NCBI GenBank assembly: GCA_016794505.1
Contig: JAEUJZ010000037.1
Coordinates: forward strand, 124,001-188,000
Origin: Myxococcales bacterium
GTDB lineage: Bacteria; Myxococcota_A; Polyangia; Palsa-1104; JAEUJZ01
Length of the DNA: 64,000 nucleotides
Reading direction: 5' to 3'
The notes beneath the pieces are model-generated. The model was not told the DNA's origin. It saw only the letters and a program-made list of their open reading frames with translations, and searched no databases. A program made the position numbers and the translations under genes. This document shows positions 8,105 to 17,628 of the stretch, piece after piece (within the stretch, counting starts at the first letter, position 1; every line of letters begins with the position of its first letter).

Positions 8105-9138
8105 TTCGAGCAGACCCAGATTCCAGCGAGACCGGTGTCGCCGCAGCAGTTGAAGGAGTGAACCACGCGGACGCCGTGTATCAGAGAGTTCTTCTTGATC
8201 GCCGTGCCTGTCACGCCGTCGCAGGTCGGTGGTTTTTCAGCCCTGGACTCCGGCTCCTCGGCCGCGATCCAGCGCTTTGGGCCGACCTTCAAGCGCCTGT
8301 TGACCGGGGCTGCCCACATCCGGTCTGAGCTGTCCTCGCCAGTAAGCTCCATCCTCTCAAGCGAGAACTCCTGCTCGGGGAGCGGCTCAAGTTCGTCGAC
8401 GGGGCCCCGGCCATCGGCGTCGAACGCGCACACCTTGTCGAAACTGTCTTCGGTCACGAGGTTGTTGACGAACACCCGCCCATCGCGAACGTGGAGCTTG
8501 TACCAGTTCCCTTCGAACAGGCCCGCCCTGCAGTTGCGCTTCGAGATGAGCTTCCCACCTGGTTCAAAGACAAGAAAGACTGCGCTGTCGCCGTCCTGCG
8601 GCAGCACGATCGGGCGGCCTGCCACGACCACGAAGGCGTTGACACTCCTAAAGCGCGCAGAGAGCTTTGCGAGCGGCTTCCAAGCGGCTCCAGCGCTCAG
8701 CTCGCCGAACAGGGGCTGCCTACCGGTCGCGATCAGCGCGTAGGCACGAGTGCCTTCGCTCGCGAGACGGACGTTTGCCTCTTCTGGAACGATCTGGGTG
8801 CGATCGAGCGTCGCGTGCGAAGCCAGGTCGATCTCGGCCACGAAGGTCGTGCCTGCGCCGCTGCCAGCCACGAATAGGGTACCCAGCGGATGTTCCGAAT
8901 CGGGTGCGCGCCCCCCTGTGAAATCGCGCAGGCGCCCGCTTGCATCTCTTAGCAGCGTGGCTTTCTTCGGGCCGGGCAGCGGCGCCGGCTGTGCGGCTGG
9001 GGTCGACGATGTCCCCAATGGCGCCGATGGCGAAGGGGAGGCCGCAAGCGAAGCGATAGATGCCAGCGCGAGCAGCGAACGCGCACGGCGTGACACGCGA
9101 TCATCGGACATGATCTCCGGTGGCAGAGACCACGACAT
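8101..9138 (-). CDS. Secreted protein of unknown function
   Basis: The 345-residue protein starts at the ATG at 9138, with TAGGAG eight bases upstream; that TAG is the stop codon of the MopE-repeat gene, so the two genes are coupled. The open frame extends to 9465, but that part overlaps the upstream gene out of frame. The N terminus has Arg residues followed by 'SLLALASIASLAAS', a signal peptide. The mature part contains short repeated strand-like units such as 'LGTLFVAGSGAGTTFVAEID', 'GTRAYALIATGRQPLF' and 'DGRVFVNNLV', suggesting a beta-propeller-like fold. Several Cys pairs lie at the C terminus ('FNCCGDTG'). Function is unknown; partnership with the upstream lipoprotein is inferred from coupling. 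Confidence 0.75.
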   Translation of the reverse strand: MSWSLPPEIMSDDRVSRRARSLLALASIASLAASPSPSAPLGTSSTPAAQPAPLPGPKKATLLRDASGRLRDFTGGRAPDSEHPLGTLFVAGSGAGTTFVAEIDLASHATLDRTQIVPEEANVRLASEGTRAYALIATGRQPLFGELSAGAAWKPLAKLSARFRSVNAFVVVAGRPIVLPQDGDSAVFLVFEPGGKLISKRNCRAGLFEGNWYKLHVRDGRVFVNNLVTEDSFDKVCAFDADGRGPVDELEPLPEQEFSLERMELTGEDSSDRMWAAPVNRRLKVGPKRWIAAEEPESRAEKPPTCDGVTGTAIKKNSLIHGVRVVHSFNCCGDTGLAGIWVCSK

Positions 9139-9149
9139 CCCAGCTGCTC

Positions 9150-12100
9150 CTACGGCACGCAGGTGTGCGTCATGTTGTCGCAGGTTGGCGTGGCCCCGCC
9201 GCAGTGCGCGTTCATCGTGCATTCCACGCAGGCGTTGGTCAGGCACTGCGGATTCATACCGGGACCGCTGCAGTCTGACGCCATATTGCACTGCACACAC
9301 AGGTTGTTGAGCGGGTTGCACTTCGGGGTCATCGGCCGATCGACCGCGCACTGCGCATCGCTTATGCATTCCACGCAGGTCTTGGTGCCGGTCTTGCAGT
9401 GGAACATCGCGGGGCAGCCCATGTCGTTGTAGCAGTCGACGCAGGTATTGCTGGCCGGATCGCACTGCTCACCCGCTGCGCACTGCGCGTCGGCGGTGCA
9501 GGGCACGCACTTATTGGTCGTCGTGTTGCAGTGCATCTTGCCCATCATCGTGCAGGTGGTGTCGTCGACACACTCGACGCAGCGATTGCTCGTGGTATTG
9601 CAGGCAGGAGCCGTCGGGCTGCCGCAGTCCATGCTGTCCAAGCACTCGACACAGGTGCGGCCGCCCTTGCACTTCGGCGTGGGACTGGCCGCGCCACAGT
9701 CGGCGTCCGCCAAGCACTGCACGCATGCCAGCAAGGTCGCGTTGCACAGAGGCTTGGCGCCGCTGCACTCCGCATCATTGCCACACTTGCAGAGGCCCGC
9801 ACTGCACTCGGTTGAGGTGGTCGTGGAACACGACTTTGTGCAGCTACCACAGAACCTCTCGTCACTGCTCAAGTCCACGCACTGCGGCGCCATCGACACC
9901 AGACAGCAGGCCGATCCGCCCATCTCGGCGCAGCTCTCGTCCGTCTGAAGATCGCAGTCGTTGTCCTTGGCATCACACATCTCAGCCATGGGCCCAATGG
10001 CTGCCGCCGAGCAAACAAGAAAGCGCTTGCTGGCCGGGAAGCCAGGCACGCTGGCAAAGATGTTGGGCGCCATGCGATTGCAGCCGGTTACGACACCCGT
10101 CCGACACTCGCCCTGCGTGATGCCGCAGGGATCGTCGCGTTCCAAAAGGTTCATACCCGTCGGATCGTCGTTCGATCCATTGCAGTCGTCGTCGCGTGGG
10201 TTGTCGGCATCGCAGGTCTGCTTGCTCGGCTGCTTGGCACCAACGCACTTAGCGCCCGTCCCCTCGCCATTTATCTGGTTCGGACACTGCACACGGTTTG
10301 CGACCACTGGATCGCGCACGCTGTTCACCGAAACGCCGGTACAGACGCAGCGCCCTGACAGCGCCCCCGTGACTGCATCGGCCTTGCCGCACTCGCCATC
10401 TTTGTCGTCCGAGCACGTGGTAATGCCATAGCGTGTCGTCGCCCCGACGGTATACGTCCGGGTCATCGGTGCCCCGGTCGAGTCGGGGTTGCCTTCATCG
10501 ATCAGTCCATCGCAGTCGTCATCAACGCCGTTGCAGCGCTCGGCAACGAACGGATGGATCTGCGCGTTGCCGTCATCGCAGTCATAGTCCGCGGGATAGC
10601 CGTCTCTGTCGGCATCGTTGACACACGGGCGATCCGCCACGCAACCCTGTGCGATGCCATCACCACACTTTTCAGGCGCGCCCGGAAAGACATCTGGCTT
10701 GCTGTCATCGCAGTCCACCGGCAATCCAGAACCCATGCAGGCTGGCGTGTTCTTGGGGAAGCCGTCGCCGTCGGAATCGCAGGCTGCGCTGGGGCAACCG
10801 TTGCGCGCCTGGCCATCGCAGTCTGCATCCTGATTGACCAGCGTCGTCTGGAACGTCGCGGCTTGATTGCGGCACAGCCCACGCAGCGCTGCCGCCACCG
10901 AGCCAGCGCCTTCCTTGCCGCGCAGATCGCGGGTGATGAGCTGAATGCCTTCAAAGCTGGTCGAGCCAGGAAAGACTCCGCGATCGTTGTCATCGCAGTC
11001 GATTTGCTTTGCGTATCCAGCCGATGGGCAGCCGTTGGCCGCGTCGCTGCGCTGGAAGCCGTCGCCGTCCAAGTCACAGGCGATGCAGCCCGCACTGGGC
11101 GCACCATCGCAGGCCCAGTCCGTCGTCTGATCGGCGCAGTTCTTTGGCGCACCGGGATAAATGCTGGGGTTGTTGTCATTGCAGTCGCGCAAGCTGACCA
11201 CGGGATCGTTGGGGGAATAACCGTCACAGTCTTCGTCGACAAAGCACGGAGTGACGACCCCCGTGCAGTCAAAGTCGGCGCTGTTGTCGCAGCGCGCAGG
11301 CTGACACAGGCTCAGATCCGCGAGCTTGCTGTGATTGCTGGCGCAGCTCTTGCGGTCCGTACACTGACAGCAGTTGCGGGGCCTGGCGTTCCCTGGAAAG
11401 CGAAGCGGATCGTTGTCGTCACAGTCCAGGTTCTCGGTCACGCCATCGCCGTCTTTGTCCGCACACGGCGGAGGCTTGTCGCCGCAGGCAATGTCGATCG
11501 CCAAGCCACACTTGGGCTTTGCCAAGGGATTGATCTGCACTGCGTAGAACGGCACCGAAAGCGGTGGCTCACCAGGGCTAGGATCGCTGTCCACGCAGTC
11601 CAGGACCTCGGGCTGCGCTTGATAGCGCGATCGCGCCTCGTCGTTGGCGCCCATCCAGCGCATCGCGTCGGGGAAGTGGTCAAAGTCGTGGTCAAACTCA
11701 GGCTTTACTTCCAGCAGGCCCGCTTCGCGTTCCATGGTTCCCGACAGGTTGATCAAGCTGGCATAGAAGTATTCCGACTCGCGCGCCTTGGGGATGCTGC
11801 CGTCGGGGGCCAGTGTTCCGGTGGCGGCACGAACGTGAAGCAGATAGGTGCCGCTCTTGCTCAGCTTCAGGCCAATGCGCAAGGGCTCATTGCTCAGATC
11901 GCGTGCGGCAGCTGGACCCTCGACAGGCTGAACGCCCGACTGATAGATGATGTTGCGCGATTCGCGCTCCTGCAGCGTCACGGCGTACTGCTTGATCGAC
12001 ACACCAGCGGGTGGGCGAATCGCCACGATCATGGCGTTCTCGTTGCCGCAGCCAGGCAGCAGGGCCCAGAGCGCAAGCAGCGCAAGCAGGGGGCCCAAGC

Positions 12101-12221
12101 GCCCGCGGTGGATCGTCTGCTGCAGCCGCTCGGTGCGCGACGAAGCCTGCGCTTCGTACGGCAGCCATAGGCGTTTTCGGCTCAAACACAAGGCGCGGGT
12201 TCGTAGGCCAGTCTTGAGCAT
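9150..12221 (-). CDS. Large lipoprotein with MopE-type metal-binding repeats and Cys-rich tail
   Basis: The 1023-residue protein starts at the ATG at 12221 with AGGAG six bases upstream. After a long basic leader comes 'LLALLALWALLPGC', a lipobox with Cys at 58. Residues about 270-590 hold at least five acidic repeats of the type 'DKDGDGVTENLDCDDNDP' followed by 'FPGAPE', the putative metal-binding MopE motif; one also reads 'CNGVDDDCDGLIDEG'. The last 250 residues are tandem Cys-rich units of about 30-35 residues with the pattern C-V-x-C-x(4)-D-x-x-C. Such proteins are exposed on the cell surface or secreted. Calcium or copper binding is known for the family and is inferred here. No enzyme domain was seen. 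Confidence 0.85.
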   Translation of the reverse strand: MLKTGLRTRALCLSRKRLWLPYEAQASSRTERLQQTIHRGRLGPLLALLALWALLPGCGNENAMIVAIRPPAGVSIKQYAVTLQERESRNIIYQSGVQPVEGPAAARDLSNEPLRIGLKLSKSGTYLLHVRAATGTLAPDGSIPKARESEYFYASLINLSGTMEREAGLLEVKPEFDHDFDHFPDAMRWMGANDEARSRYQAQPEVLDCVDSDPSPGEPPLSVPFYAVQINPLAKPKCGLAIDIACGDKPPPCADKDGDGVTENLDCDDNDPLRFPGNARPRNCCQCTDRKSCASNHSKLADLSLCQPARCDNSADFDCTGVVTPCFVDEDCDGYSPNDPVVSLRDCNDNNPSIYPGAPKNCADQTTDWACDGAPSAGCIACDLDGDGFQRSDAANGCPSAGYAKQIDCDDNDRGVFPGSTSFEGIQLITRDLRGKEGAGSVAAALRGLCRNQAATFQTTLVNQDADCDGQARNGCPSAACDSDGDGFPKNTPACMGSGLPVDCDDSKPDVFPGAPEKCGDGIAQGCVADRPCVNDADRDGYPADYDCDDGNAQIHPFVAERCNGVDDDCDGLIDEGNPDSTGAPMTRTYTVGATTRYGITTCSDDKDGECGKADAVTGALSGRCVCTGVSVNSVRDPVVANRVQCPNQINGEGTGAKCVGAKQPSKQTCDADNPRDDDCNGSNDDPTGMNLLERDDPCGITQGECRTGVVTGCNRMAPNIFASVPGFPASKRFLVCSAAAIGPMAEMCDAKDNDCDLQTDESCAEMGGSACCLVSMAPQCVDLSSDERFCGSCTKSCSTTTSTECSAGLCKCGNDAECSGAKPLCNATLLACVQCLADADCGAASPTPKCKGGRTCVECLDSMDCGSPTAPACNTTSNRCVECVDDTTCTMMGKMHCNTTTNKCVPCTADAQCAAGEQCDPASNTCVDCYNDMGCPAMFHCKTGTKTCVECISDAQCAVDRPMTPKCNPLNNLCVQCNMASDCSGPGMNPQCLTNACVECTMNAHCGGATPTCDNMTHTCVP

Positions 12222-12357
12222 GGGGGACTCCTAAGGGAGCTCTGAAGGACGTCGTGTCTTCGCCAGAGTCTTATCTGGCATGTTAAACGACGCATGCATC
12301 CCAGGTACAGCCTATGTTTTCGAGGCTGAGCGGGCCGCCTGCCGTATACTCTGGCCC

Positions 12358-14013
12358 ATGGCGCTGCCACCGCGCTTGTGGCTTCCAGAGACCCCGCTTG
12401 AGTCCGCAGGGACGGCACGCGGCCTCGGCAAAGGACCCTCAATAACCCCTGCTATCGCAGGTTTGTGGACTCCGCTTCCTGGTGGCAGCTTGGCCTTCGG
12501 CGTGACGAATGCGGGCGGTGCATCCGGCAGCACGCCACGTGTGCTGATGTCGGTCGCTAGCGCGGATCTGCCGCGTGTGCGACGTCGCGCACTGTGGCGG
12601 GGCGAAGCCGGTCTGCCCGATCTGCCCGTGCTTGTTGAATGGTTTCCGATCGGCCAGCTCGCAAGCGAACGCAGCGCAGCACAGCGAGTGCGAGGCGTCT
12701 GTCATGCCCAGCTTCTGCGGCTTATTGCCATCGGTCCAGCGGATGCCAGAAGCGGCTTTGCCGTCAGCGAAGCCAGCGATGGCGTTGACTTGGCCACCGT
12801 CGCACGTGCCGCCCCTGGAGAGCTGCCGGCTTGGTGGGCCATACACGTCATCGCCCAGCTGACCCGCGCCGTTCAGTTCTTGATCGATGTGCAGCAGCGA
12901 CGAGGACTTCCCTGCGTCGGGCATGGCCGCATCAGTGCCAACACCGTGTTCGTTGGCTGGAACGGCAGCGTACAGCTCTTGGCGTTCTCGGCCGCTTCGG
13001 GGTCGGGGCGTGGCGACGAGACGCTTGCTCCTGAGCTGCGCGCATCCGAGCGCTTGCTCACCCCCGCCGCCGATGTCTATGCGCTGGCCGTACTCTTGCG
13101 TCAATTGCTACCTAGTTCGGCTCTGATGCGACCGGCGACGAGTCGCCTGCTGCGACGCGCTCTGCATTCCCAAGCCGATCAGCGCCTGGCTTTGCCCGCG
13201 TTCTGCGCGAGCCTGCAAGCACTGCTGCTGGATCTGCAAGCGCCGCTCTTCCGCGCACAGGCACTGGGCGAGATCCTCGGGCGCTTCTGCCCCCGCGCCT
13301 CGGTCGATCTGCTTGAGACAGACTGGGGCGAAAGCACAGGCGATGGCTTGGCGGCACTACCGCCGAGCTTGGCCCCCCTTTCAGCCAGCCCGGTCTCGTT
13401 GTCCCCGACGTGGTATCAGCGGATCGCGCCGCCGGCTGCAGTGGCCCCGGTACAACCTCGCCTGCGCCGACTGCTCAGCTTCTTGGCTGCACTGGGGCTC
13501 GTATGTGTCGGGCTTCTTGTGATCAGCCTGACCTGGCTGTCTCTTTCGTCCCGACCGCTGGTCACGAGCGCACCGCAGAGTCCACCGCCACCCAACGCCG
13601 CGTCCTCTATCGCGGCCGTGCGGCCCGTCGAGCCACCTTGGCCCGCCGCGCTGACGGTGGAAAATGCCGACGCATTTTCTGGCCTGCGGCTTGAGCTGGG
13701 TCGCATGGAGCCACGCTCTGCCCGCGAATCGACACAAGCCGTCGCGTGGGTGCATCTCAGCAACCCTGGACGCACCGCGCAGACCGTCGATCTGCGAGCG
13801 CTGCGCGTGCGCAATCGTGCAGGTCAAATCCTGCGGCCCATCCTCGACTTGGATGTGGCGGCAGCGGCACAGGTCTCGGTCGGCGCCGGGCGACGCCTGT
13901 CGCGAAGGCTGGCCTTTGTCCCTGAGGTCAGCGACACTGCCGGCGCGCTACCTGCCCCAGCAGAATCGACCCTCACGCAGCGACCTACGCCGAATGCAAG
14001 CTCTACACGGTAA
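12358..14013 (+). CDS. Membrane-anchored Ser/Thr pseudokinase
   Basis: The 551-residue protein is taken from the ATG at 12358; an upstream in-frame ATG at 12280 is less protein-like. A TATACT hexamer lies at 12345-12350, so a leaderless transcript is possible. The kinase-like part keeps the architecture of the C-lobe: '[11 protein letters not shown]' at the catalytic loop (H189) and '[20 protein letters not shown]' for the APE/alpha-F region. The catalytic Asp is replaced by Arg (HGR for HRD/HGD), and the DFG position reads 'LAFSA'. It is therefore predicted inactive. A transmembrane helix spans about 372-396. The outer part is Pro-rich and ends in a beta-sandwich-like domain. The gene overlaps hflX by 20 bp. 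Confidence 0.7.
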   Translation: MALPPRLWLPETPLESAGTARGLGKGPSITPAIAGLWTPLPGGSLAFGVTNAGGASGSTPRVLMSVASADLPRVRRRALWRGEAGLPDLPVLVEWFPIGQLASERSAAQRVRGVCHAQLLRLIAIGPADARSGFAVSEASDGVDLATVARAAPGELPAWWAIHVIAQLTRAVQFLIDVQQRRGLPCVGHGRISANTVFVGWNGSVQLLAFSAASGSGRGDETLAPELRASERLLTPAADVYALAVLLRQLLPSSALMRPATSRLLRRALHSQADQRLALPAFCASLQALLLDLQAPLFRAQALGEILGRFCPRASVDLLETDWGESTGDGLAALPPSLAPLSASPVSLSPTWYQRIAPPAAVAPVQPRLRRLLSFLAALGLVCVGLLVISLTWLSLSSRPLVTSAPQSPPPPNAASSIAAVRPVEPPWPAALTVENADAFSGLRLELGRMEPRSARESTQAVAWVHLSNPGRTAQTVDLRALRVRNRAGQILRPILDLDVAAAAQVSVGAGRRLSRRLAFVPEVSDTAGALPAPAESTLTQRPTPNASSTR

Positions 14014-15841
14014 CCTCACCGGACTTAAGCCCAGCCAGCAACACATGCTGGAGCGCATCTATCGTCGACGCATGGCCAACCACGAAGTGGTCTCGGACGA
14101 GCTAGCAGGCTTTTTGTGCGAGTGCTCGCGCGAGGTCAAGCGGCAAGTGGGTGTCCTGATCGATCGCAGCGGCACTGTGACGCATGTCATCGTCGGCGAT
14201 CCGCACCGCTTGCTGTTGCCAGACCTGGGACGACAGCGCGCCGGTCGTGGACGTCTGCGCGGCTTGCGCTTGGTTCACACGCACCTGCGCGCCGAGCCGC
14301 TGACGCGCGATGACCTGATGGACTTGGCCAAGCTGCGGCTCGATCTGATCGCGGCGATTGGCATGACACCCAGCGGCCAGCCCGGCCGGATGCACATGGC
14401 TCACCTGCTGCCGCCTAACGCCGAAGAGCACCTGTGGCGTGAGCTACCGCCGGTTCCAGCCCAGCAGGGCGGCGATGCGGCGTCTAGCGAGAAGACCGCC
14501 GCCGGACGCTTTGACGAGCTGATTCGCGCGCTGGAAGACGAGCTGCAGCGCGGCGCTGCAGCGGCGCAAGAGGTCGCAGGCGAACACGAACGCGCGCTCG
14601 TTGTGCAAGTGATCAGCTCGCCGCTGCGCAGTCGCAGTAGCGCGGGCTCGCGTGGCACCGCAAAGCCCAGCGAGTCCCTGCGTGTCGCGAGCGGCCCCAG
14701 GCTGCCATCGCCCATCACCAGCTACGATGCCGAGTGGAACGTCGAGATGCGCGGTGCCGAGCTGCGCGAGCTGTGCCGTACCGCCGGTCTGCAAGTCGTC
14801 GACGTCATCACGCAGCGACGTCCTGAGCCAGATCCGAAGTTCCTGTTGGGGCGCGGCAAGCTGGAAGAAGTCGTCTTGCGAGCGCTGCAGCACGACGCCA
14901 CGCTGCTGGTATTCGACCCCGAGCTGACGCCCGCGCAGGCGCGTGCGATCTCGGATGCGACCGAACTCAAGGTCATCGATCGCACGATGCTGATCCTCGA
15001 CATCTTCGCCCAGCACGCCCACAGCCGCGATGGCAAGCTGCAGGTCGAGCTGGCACAGCTACGCTATGCCCTGCCCCGCTTGGTGGAAAAAAACACCATG
15101 ATGTCGCGACTGACCGGTGGCATCGGTGGGCGAGGTCCCGGCGAGACCAAGCTTGAGATCAACCGCCGCCGCGCCCGCGAGCGCATCACGCAGCTGACCC
15201 ACGCCATCGCCGATCTGTCACGGCAGCGGGCCGAGCGCCGTAAGATGCGACAGCGACGGGATCTGCCGGTCTTGGCCATCATCGGATACACCAATGCCGG
15301 CAAGTCGACCTTGCTCAACACGCTTTCATACAGCCAGGTTTTGGTGGCCAATCAGCTGTTTGCCACGCTCGATCCGACCAGCCGACGCATGCGTTTCCCC
15401 GACGAGCGCGAGCTGATTTTGACCGACACCGTGGGCTTTATCCGCGATCTGCCGGCCGATCTTAAGGCCGCGTTTCGCGCCACGCTGGAAGAGCTGAACG
15501 AAGCGGATCTTTTGCTGCATGTACTAGACGCCAGCGACCCTGCGGTCTTGGCGCATCGCGACTCAGTCGAGCGCCTGCTGCGCGAGATGGATCTGCACGA
15601 CAAGCCGCGGCTTTTGGTGTGGAACAAGATCGATCGGCTCGATGCGACCGGCTGGCAGCGCCTGACCGACATGACCGATGCCGTCGATAGCGGACCGGGC
15701 CCACACCTGCCCAGCGTGGCCTTGGCGGCCAGCCAACCCGACAGCGTACGGCCTTTGCTTTTGGCCATCGATCAGGCGCTTGCAACGCTGCCTGCTCGCA
15801 CGCAGTGGATCGGCTGGAGCGCCGCGCCTGCGACGCTGTAA
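13994..15841 (+). CDS. hflX: GTPase HflX
   Basis: Ribosome-associated GTPase of 615 residues, thought to split stalled or heat-damaged ribosomes. The start is the ATG at 13994 ('[16 protein letters not shown]'), which overlaps the previous gene; the open frame extends further upstream but only out of frame with that gene. Residues 1-230 are the long N-terminal extension seen in many deltaproteobacterial HflX ('[19 protein letters not shown]', '[16 protein letters not shown]'). The classical HflX domain follows ('[12 protein letters not shown]', '[12 protein letters not shown]', '[11 protein letters not shown]'). The G domain carries G1 'GYTNAGKST' (about 428-436), G3 'DTVGF' and G4 'NKID'. 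Confidence 0.94.
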   Translation: MQALHGNLTGLKPSQQHMLERIYRRRMANHEVVSDELAGFLCECSREVKRQVGVLIDRSGTVTHVIVGDPHRLLLPDLGRQRAGRGRLRGLRLVHTHLRAEPLTRDDLMDLAKLRLDLIAAIGMTPSGQPGRMHMAHLLPPNAEEHLWRELPPVPAQQGGDAASSEKTAAGRFDELIRALEDELQRGAAAAQEVAGEHERALVVQVISSPLRSRSSAGSRGTAKPSESLRVASGPRLPSPITSYDAEWNVEMRGAELRELCRTAGLQVVDVITQRRPEPDPKFLLGRGKLEEVVLRALQHDATLLVFDPELTPAQARAISDATELKVIDRTMLILDIFAQHAHSRDGKLQVELAQLRYALPRLVEKNTMMSRLTGGIGGRGPGETKLEINRRRARERITQLTHAIADLSRQRAERRKMRQRRDLPVLAIIGYTNAGKSTLLNTLSYSQVLVANQLFATLDPTSRRMRFPDERELILTDTVGFIRDLPADLKAAFRATLEELNEADLLLHVLDASDPAVLAHRDSVERLLREMDLHDKPRLLVWNKIDRLDATGWQRLTDMTDAVDSGPGPHLPSVALAASQPDSVRPLLLAIDQALATLPARTQWIGWSAAPATL

Positions 15842-15857
15842 GCAGCACGCCAGGTGT

Positions 15858-16700
15858 CTAGAGCGTATCGATGGTTGCGGAGTGAAAGATCTCGCCGCGG
15901 CGAAAGCGCGGTGACAGTGCGGCCTGTGGCTGCGCCAAGAACGCGTCATAGACCGAGCAAGGCATCAGTCGAAAATCGACGCTGACGCGTGTGCAATCGC
16001 TGGAGTTTTCGACACCACCGTGGACGCAGCGCGGTTCGAACAGCAGCACGTCGCCACGCTTCATGGCGCAGGGCGGACAGCCTGCGACGATCTTTTTTTG
16101 CAGCTCGGCGTCGCGGTCGCGCTCGCTGAAAAACGCATCCAAGCCTCGACGGTACAGCGCCTCATCGCCGCCGATGTTGGCAAGGAAGTGCGACAGAATC
16201 GCGATGCCGTCTTCGCGAGACGAGATATGCAGCGCCGCACTTCCGTTGCAGTCGGTCAGCGGCAGCCACACATGCAGAAGTTCGAACGGATGCCCGCCCA
16301 GCGTGTCGCTGTGCTGCTGCATGCCAAGCCCTGATGCCGTACGCAGCTTGCCAGGAAACCTCGCCGGCAGATGAAAACGCACGATCGGCACCGCTTGAAA
16401 CACGAAGTCCTCACCGACCAGCGGTCGCAGTGCGCGCAGGACGTCGTAGTACGCGGAACGCAGCGACGCATCCTGTACATAAAAGGCGCGCGTCACCGCA
16501 TTCAAGTAGTTCTCGTCGAGAACACAGGCCTCTTGCGGCACGCTGCGATGTAGAAATGCAAGCGGACAGGGGGCGCGCAGGAAGCCTTTTTCGATCAAGA
16601 GCCGCTGGATCTGCGGCTCGATTGCGTCAGCCCCACCCGGCAGCGAGACCCGCTTTTTCCCATCGGAAAACCAGTGCGGATGATGAAGTGGCAGCGACAT
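15858..16700 (-). CDS. PhyH-like Fe(II)/2-oxoglutarate dioxygenase
   Basis: The 280-residue protein has the 2-His-1-carboxylate pattern of the phytanoyl-CoA dioxygenase superfamily. HxD lies in 'GMQQHSDTLGGHPFE', the distal His in 'FEPRCVHGGVENSSD', and the 2-oxoglutarate-binding Arg ten residues later in 'TRVSVDFRLMP'. It should hydroxylate a small molecule or peptide; the substrate is unknown. The gene starts 16 bp after the stop of the response regulator on the same strand, so it is probably co-transcribed with the two-component system and may be its output or a passenger. Convergent with hflX, 16 bp apart. Confidence 0.8.
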   Translation of the reverse strand: MSLPLHHPHWFSDGKKRVSLPGGADAIEPQIQRLLIEKGFLRAPCPLAFLHRSVPQEACVLDENYLNAVTRAFYVQDASLRSAYYDVLRALRPLVGEDFVFQAVPIVRFHLPARFPGKLRTASGLGMQQHSDTLGGHPFELLHVWLPLTDCNGSAALHISSREDGIAILSHFLANIGGDEALYRRGLDAFFSERDRDAELQKKIVAGCPPCAMKRGDVLLFEPRCVHGGVENSSDCTRVSVDFRLMPCSVYDAFLAQPQAALSPRFRRGEIFHSATIDTL

Positions 16701-16716
16701 CGGCAGGATCCGCCGA

Positions 16717-17628
16717 TCAGGGCACTAGCTTGTAGCCAAAGCCGTACACCGTAAGGATGTGCCGTGGATGATGCTGGTTGTCTTCCAGCTTCTTGCGCAG
16801 CTTGACGACGAAGTTATCGACGGTGCGATTGGATGGATAGGCCTCGATGCCCCAGATCTTGTCGAGGATCTCATCGCGCGACACTGGCTGCCCCTCGCGC
16901 TCGGACATCAGCTTCAAGAGCTCGACTTCATAAAACGTCAGCGTCTGTGTCTTGCGGTTCTTGGTCAGCGTGTGTTTCTTGAAGTCGATCTCGCAGCTAC
17001 CAATCGTCAGCACATCGGGCTGGCTGGCCGGCTGCACGCGCTGCAAGCGACGCAGGATGGCCTTGATGCGCGCCAAGAGCTCTCCGACGGAAAATGGCTT
17101 CGTCACATAGTCGTCGGCGCCCGCCTCAAGGCCACGGATCTTGTCGAGTTCTTGCCCGCGAGCCGTGAGGATGATGATCGGGACCAGCTGATTCTTCGCC
17201 CGGATCTGCTCGCAGACTTGGTAGCCGTTGATGTCCGGCAGCATCAGGTCGAGGATCACCAGATCGGCACCGTGCTCGACCATCTCGCGCACTCCGGTCC
17301 GCCCGTCGGGAGCCGCGACGACTTCAAAGCCCTCAAACTCCAAGACATCGGTCAGTCCGCGCACAATGTCGGGTTCGTCTTCGACCAGCAAGATGCGCCC
17401 GCGAGCCGCGGCGGAAAGCGAGCCCGATGCCCCACTGCCAGAGGCTGCGGGCGACGCACTGCTGGGCGACGTGGTGCTAAGGGGCCCAGAGGCCGGGCTG
17501 GCTGCGCCTCCGACCTCGGATCGCTGACCTGTTGACGCGGGCGACGCGGTGTTCGCTGGGCCCGCAGACGAGCCTATAGACGAGCTTGAAGATGGGGCAG
17601 AAGACGGAACGTTCTTGCGCTCAGCCAT
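16717..17628 (-). CDS. OmpR/PhoB-family response regulator
   Basis: The 303-residue regulator begins at the ATG at 17628, which overlaps the TGA of the histidine kinase gene (ATGGCTGA). The first 75 residues are a Ser/Ala/Pro/Gly-rich low-complexity stretch, unusual for this family. The receiver domain follows ('[15 protein letters not shown]', phospho-acceptor D127 in '[13 protein letters not shown]', and 'YVTKPF'), then a winged-helix DNA-binding domain ending in '[16 protein letters not shown]' and '[14 protein letters not shown]'. It works with the overlapping kinase; the target promoters are unknown. Confidence 0.93.
   Translation of the reverse strand: MAERKNVPSSAPSSSSSIGSSAGPANTASPASTGQRSEVGGAASPASGPLSTTSPSSASPAASGSGASGSLSAAARGRILLVEDEPDIVRGLTDVLEFEGFEVVAAPDGRTGVREMVEHGADLVILDLMLPDINGYQVCEQIRAKNQLVPIIILTARGQELDKIRGLEAGADDYVTKPFSVGELLARIKAILRRLQRVQPASQPDVLTIGSCEIDFKKHTLTKNRKTQTLTFYEVELLKLMSEREGQPVSRDEILDKIWGIEAYPSNRTVDNFVVKLRKKLEDNQHHPRHILTVYGFGYKLVP

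Noticed and set aside
9156..11500. CRISPR-like regular repetition of short DNA words such as ATCGCAGTC
   Set aside because: The repetition follows the protein repeats (DxDxDG and CxxC units), stays in frame and lacks constant-length spacers.
10554..12170. A 538-codon open frame on the + strand inside the MopE-repeat gene
   Set aside because: It is antisense to a gene with clear repeats and signal peptide, lacks a ribosome binding site and has a composition produced by GC-rich antisense codons.
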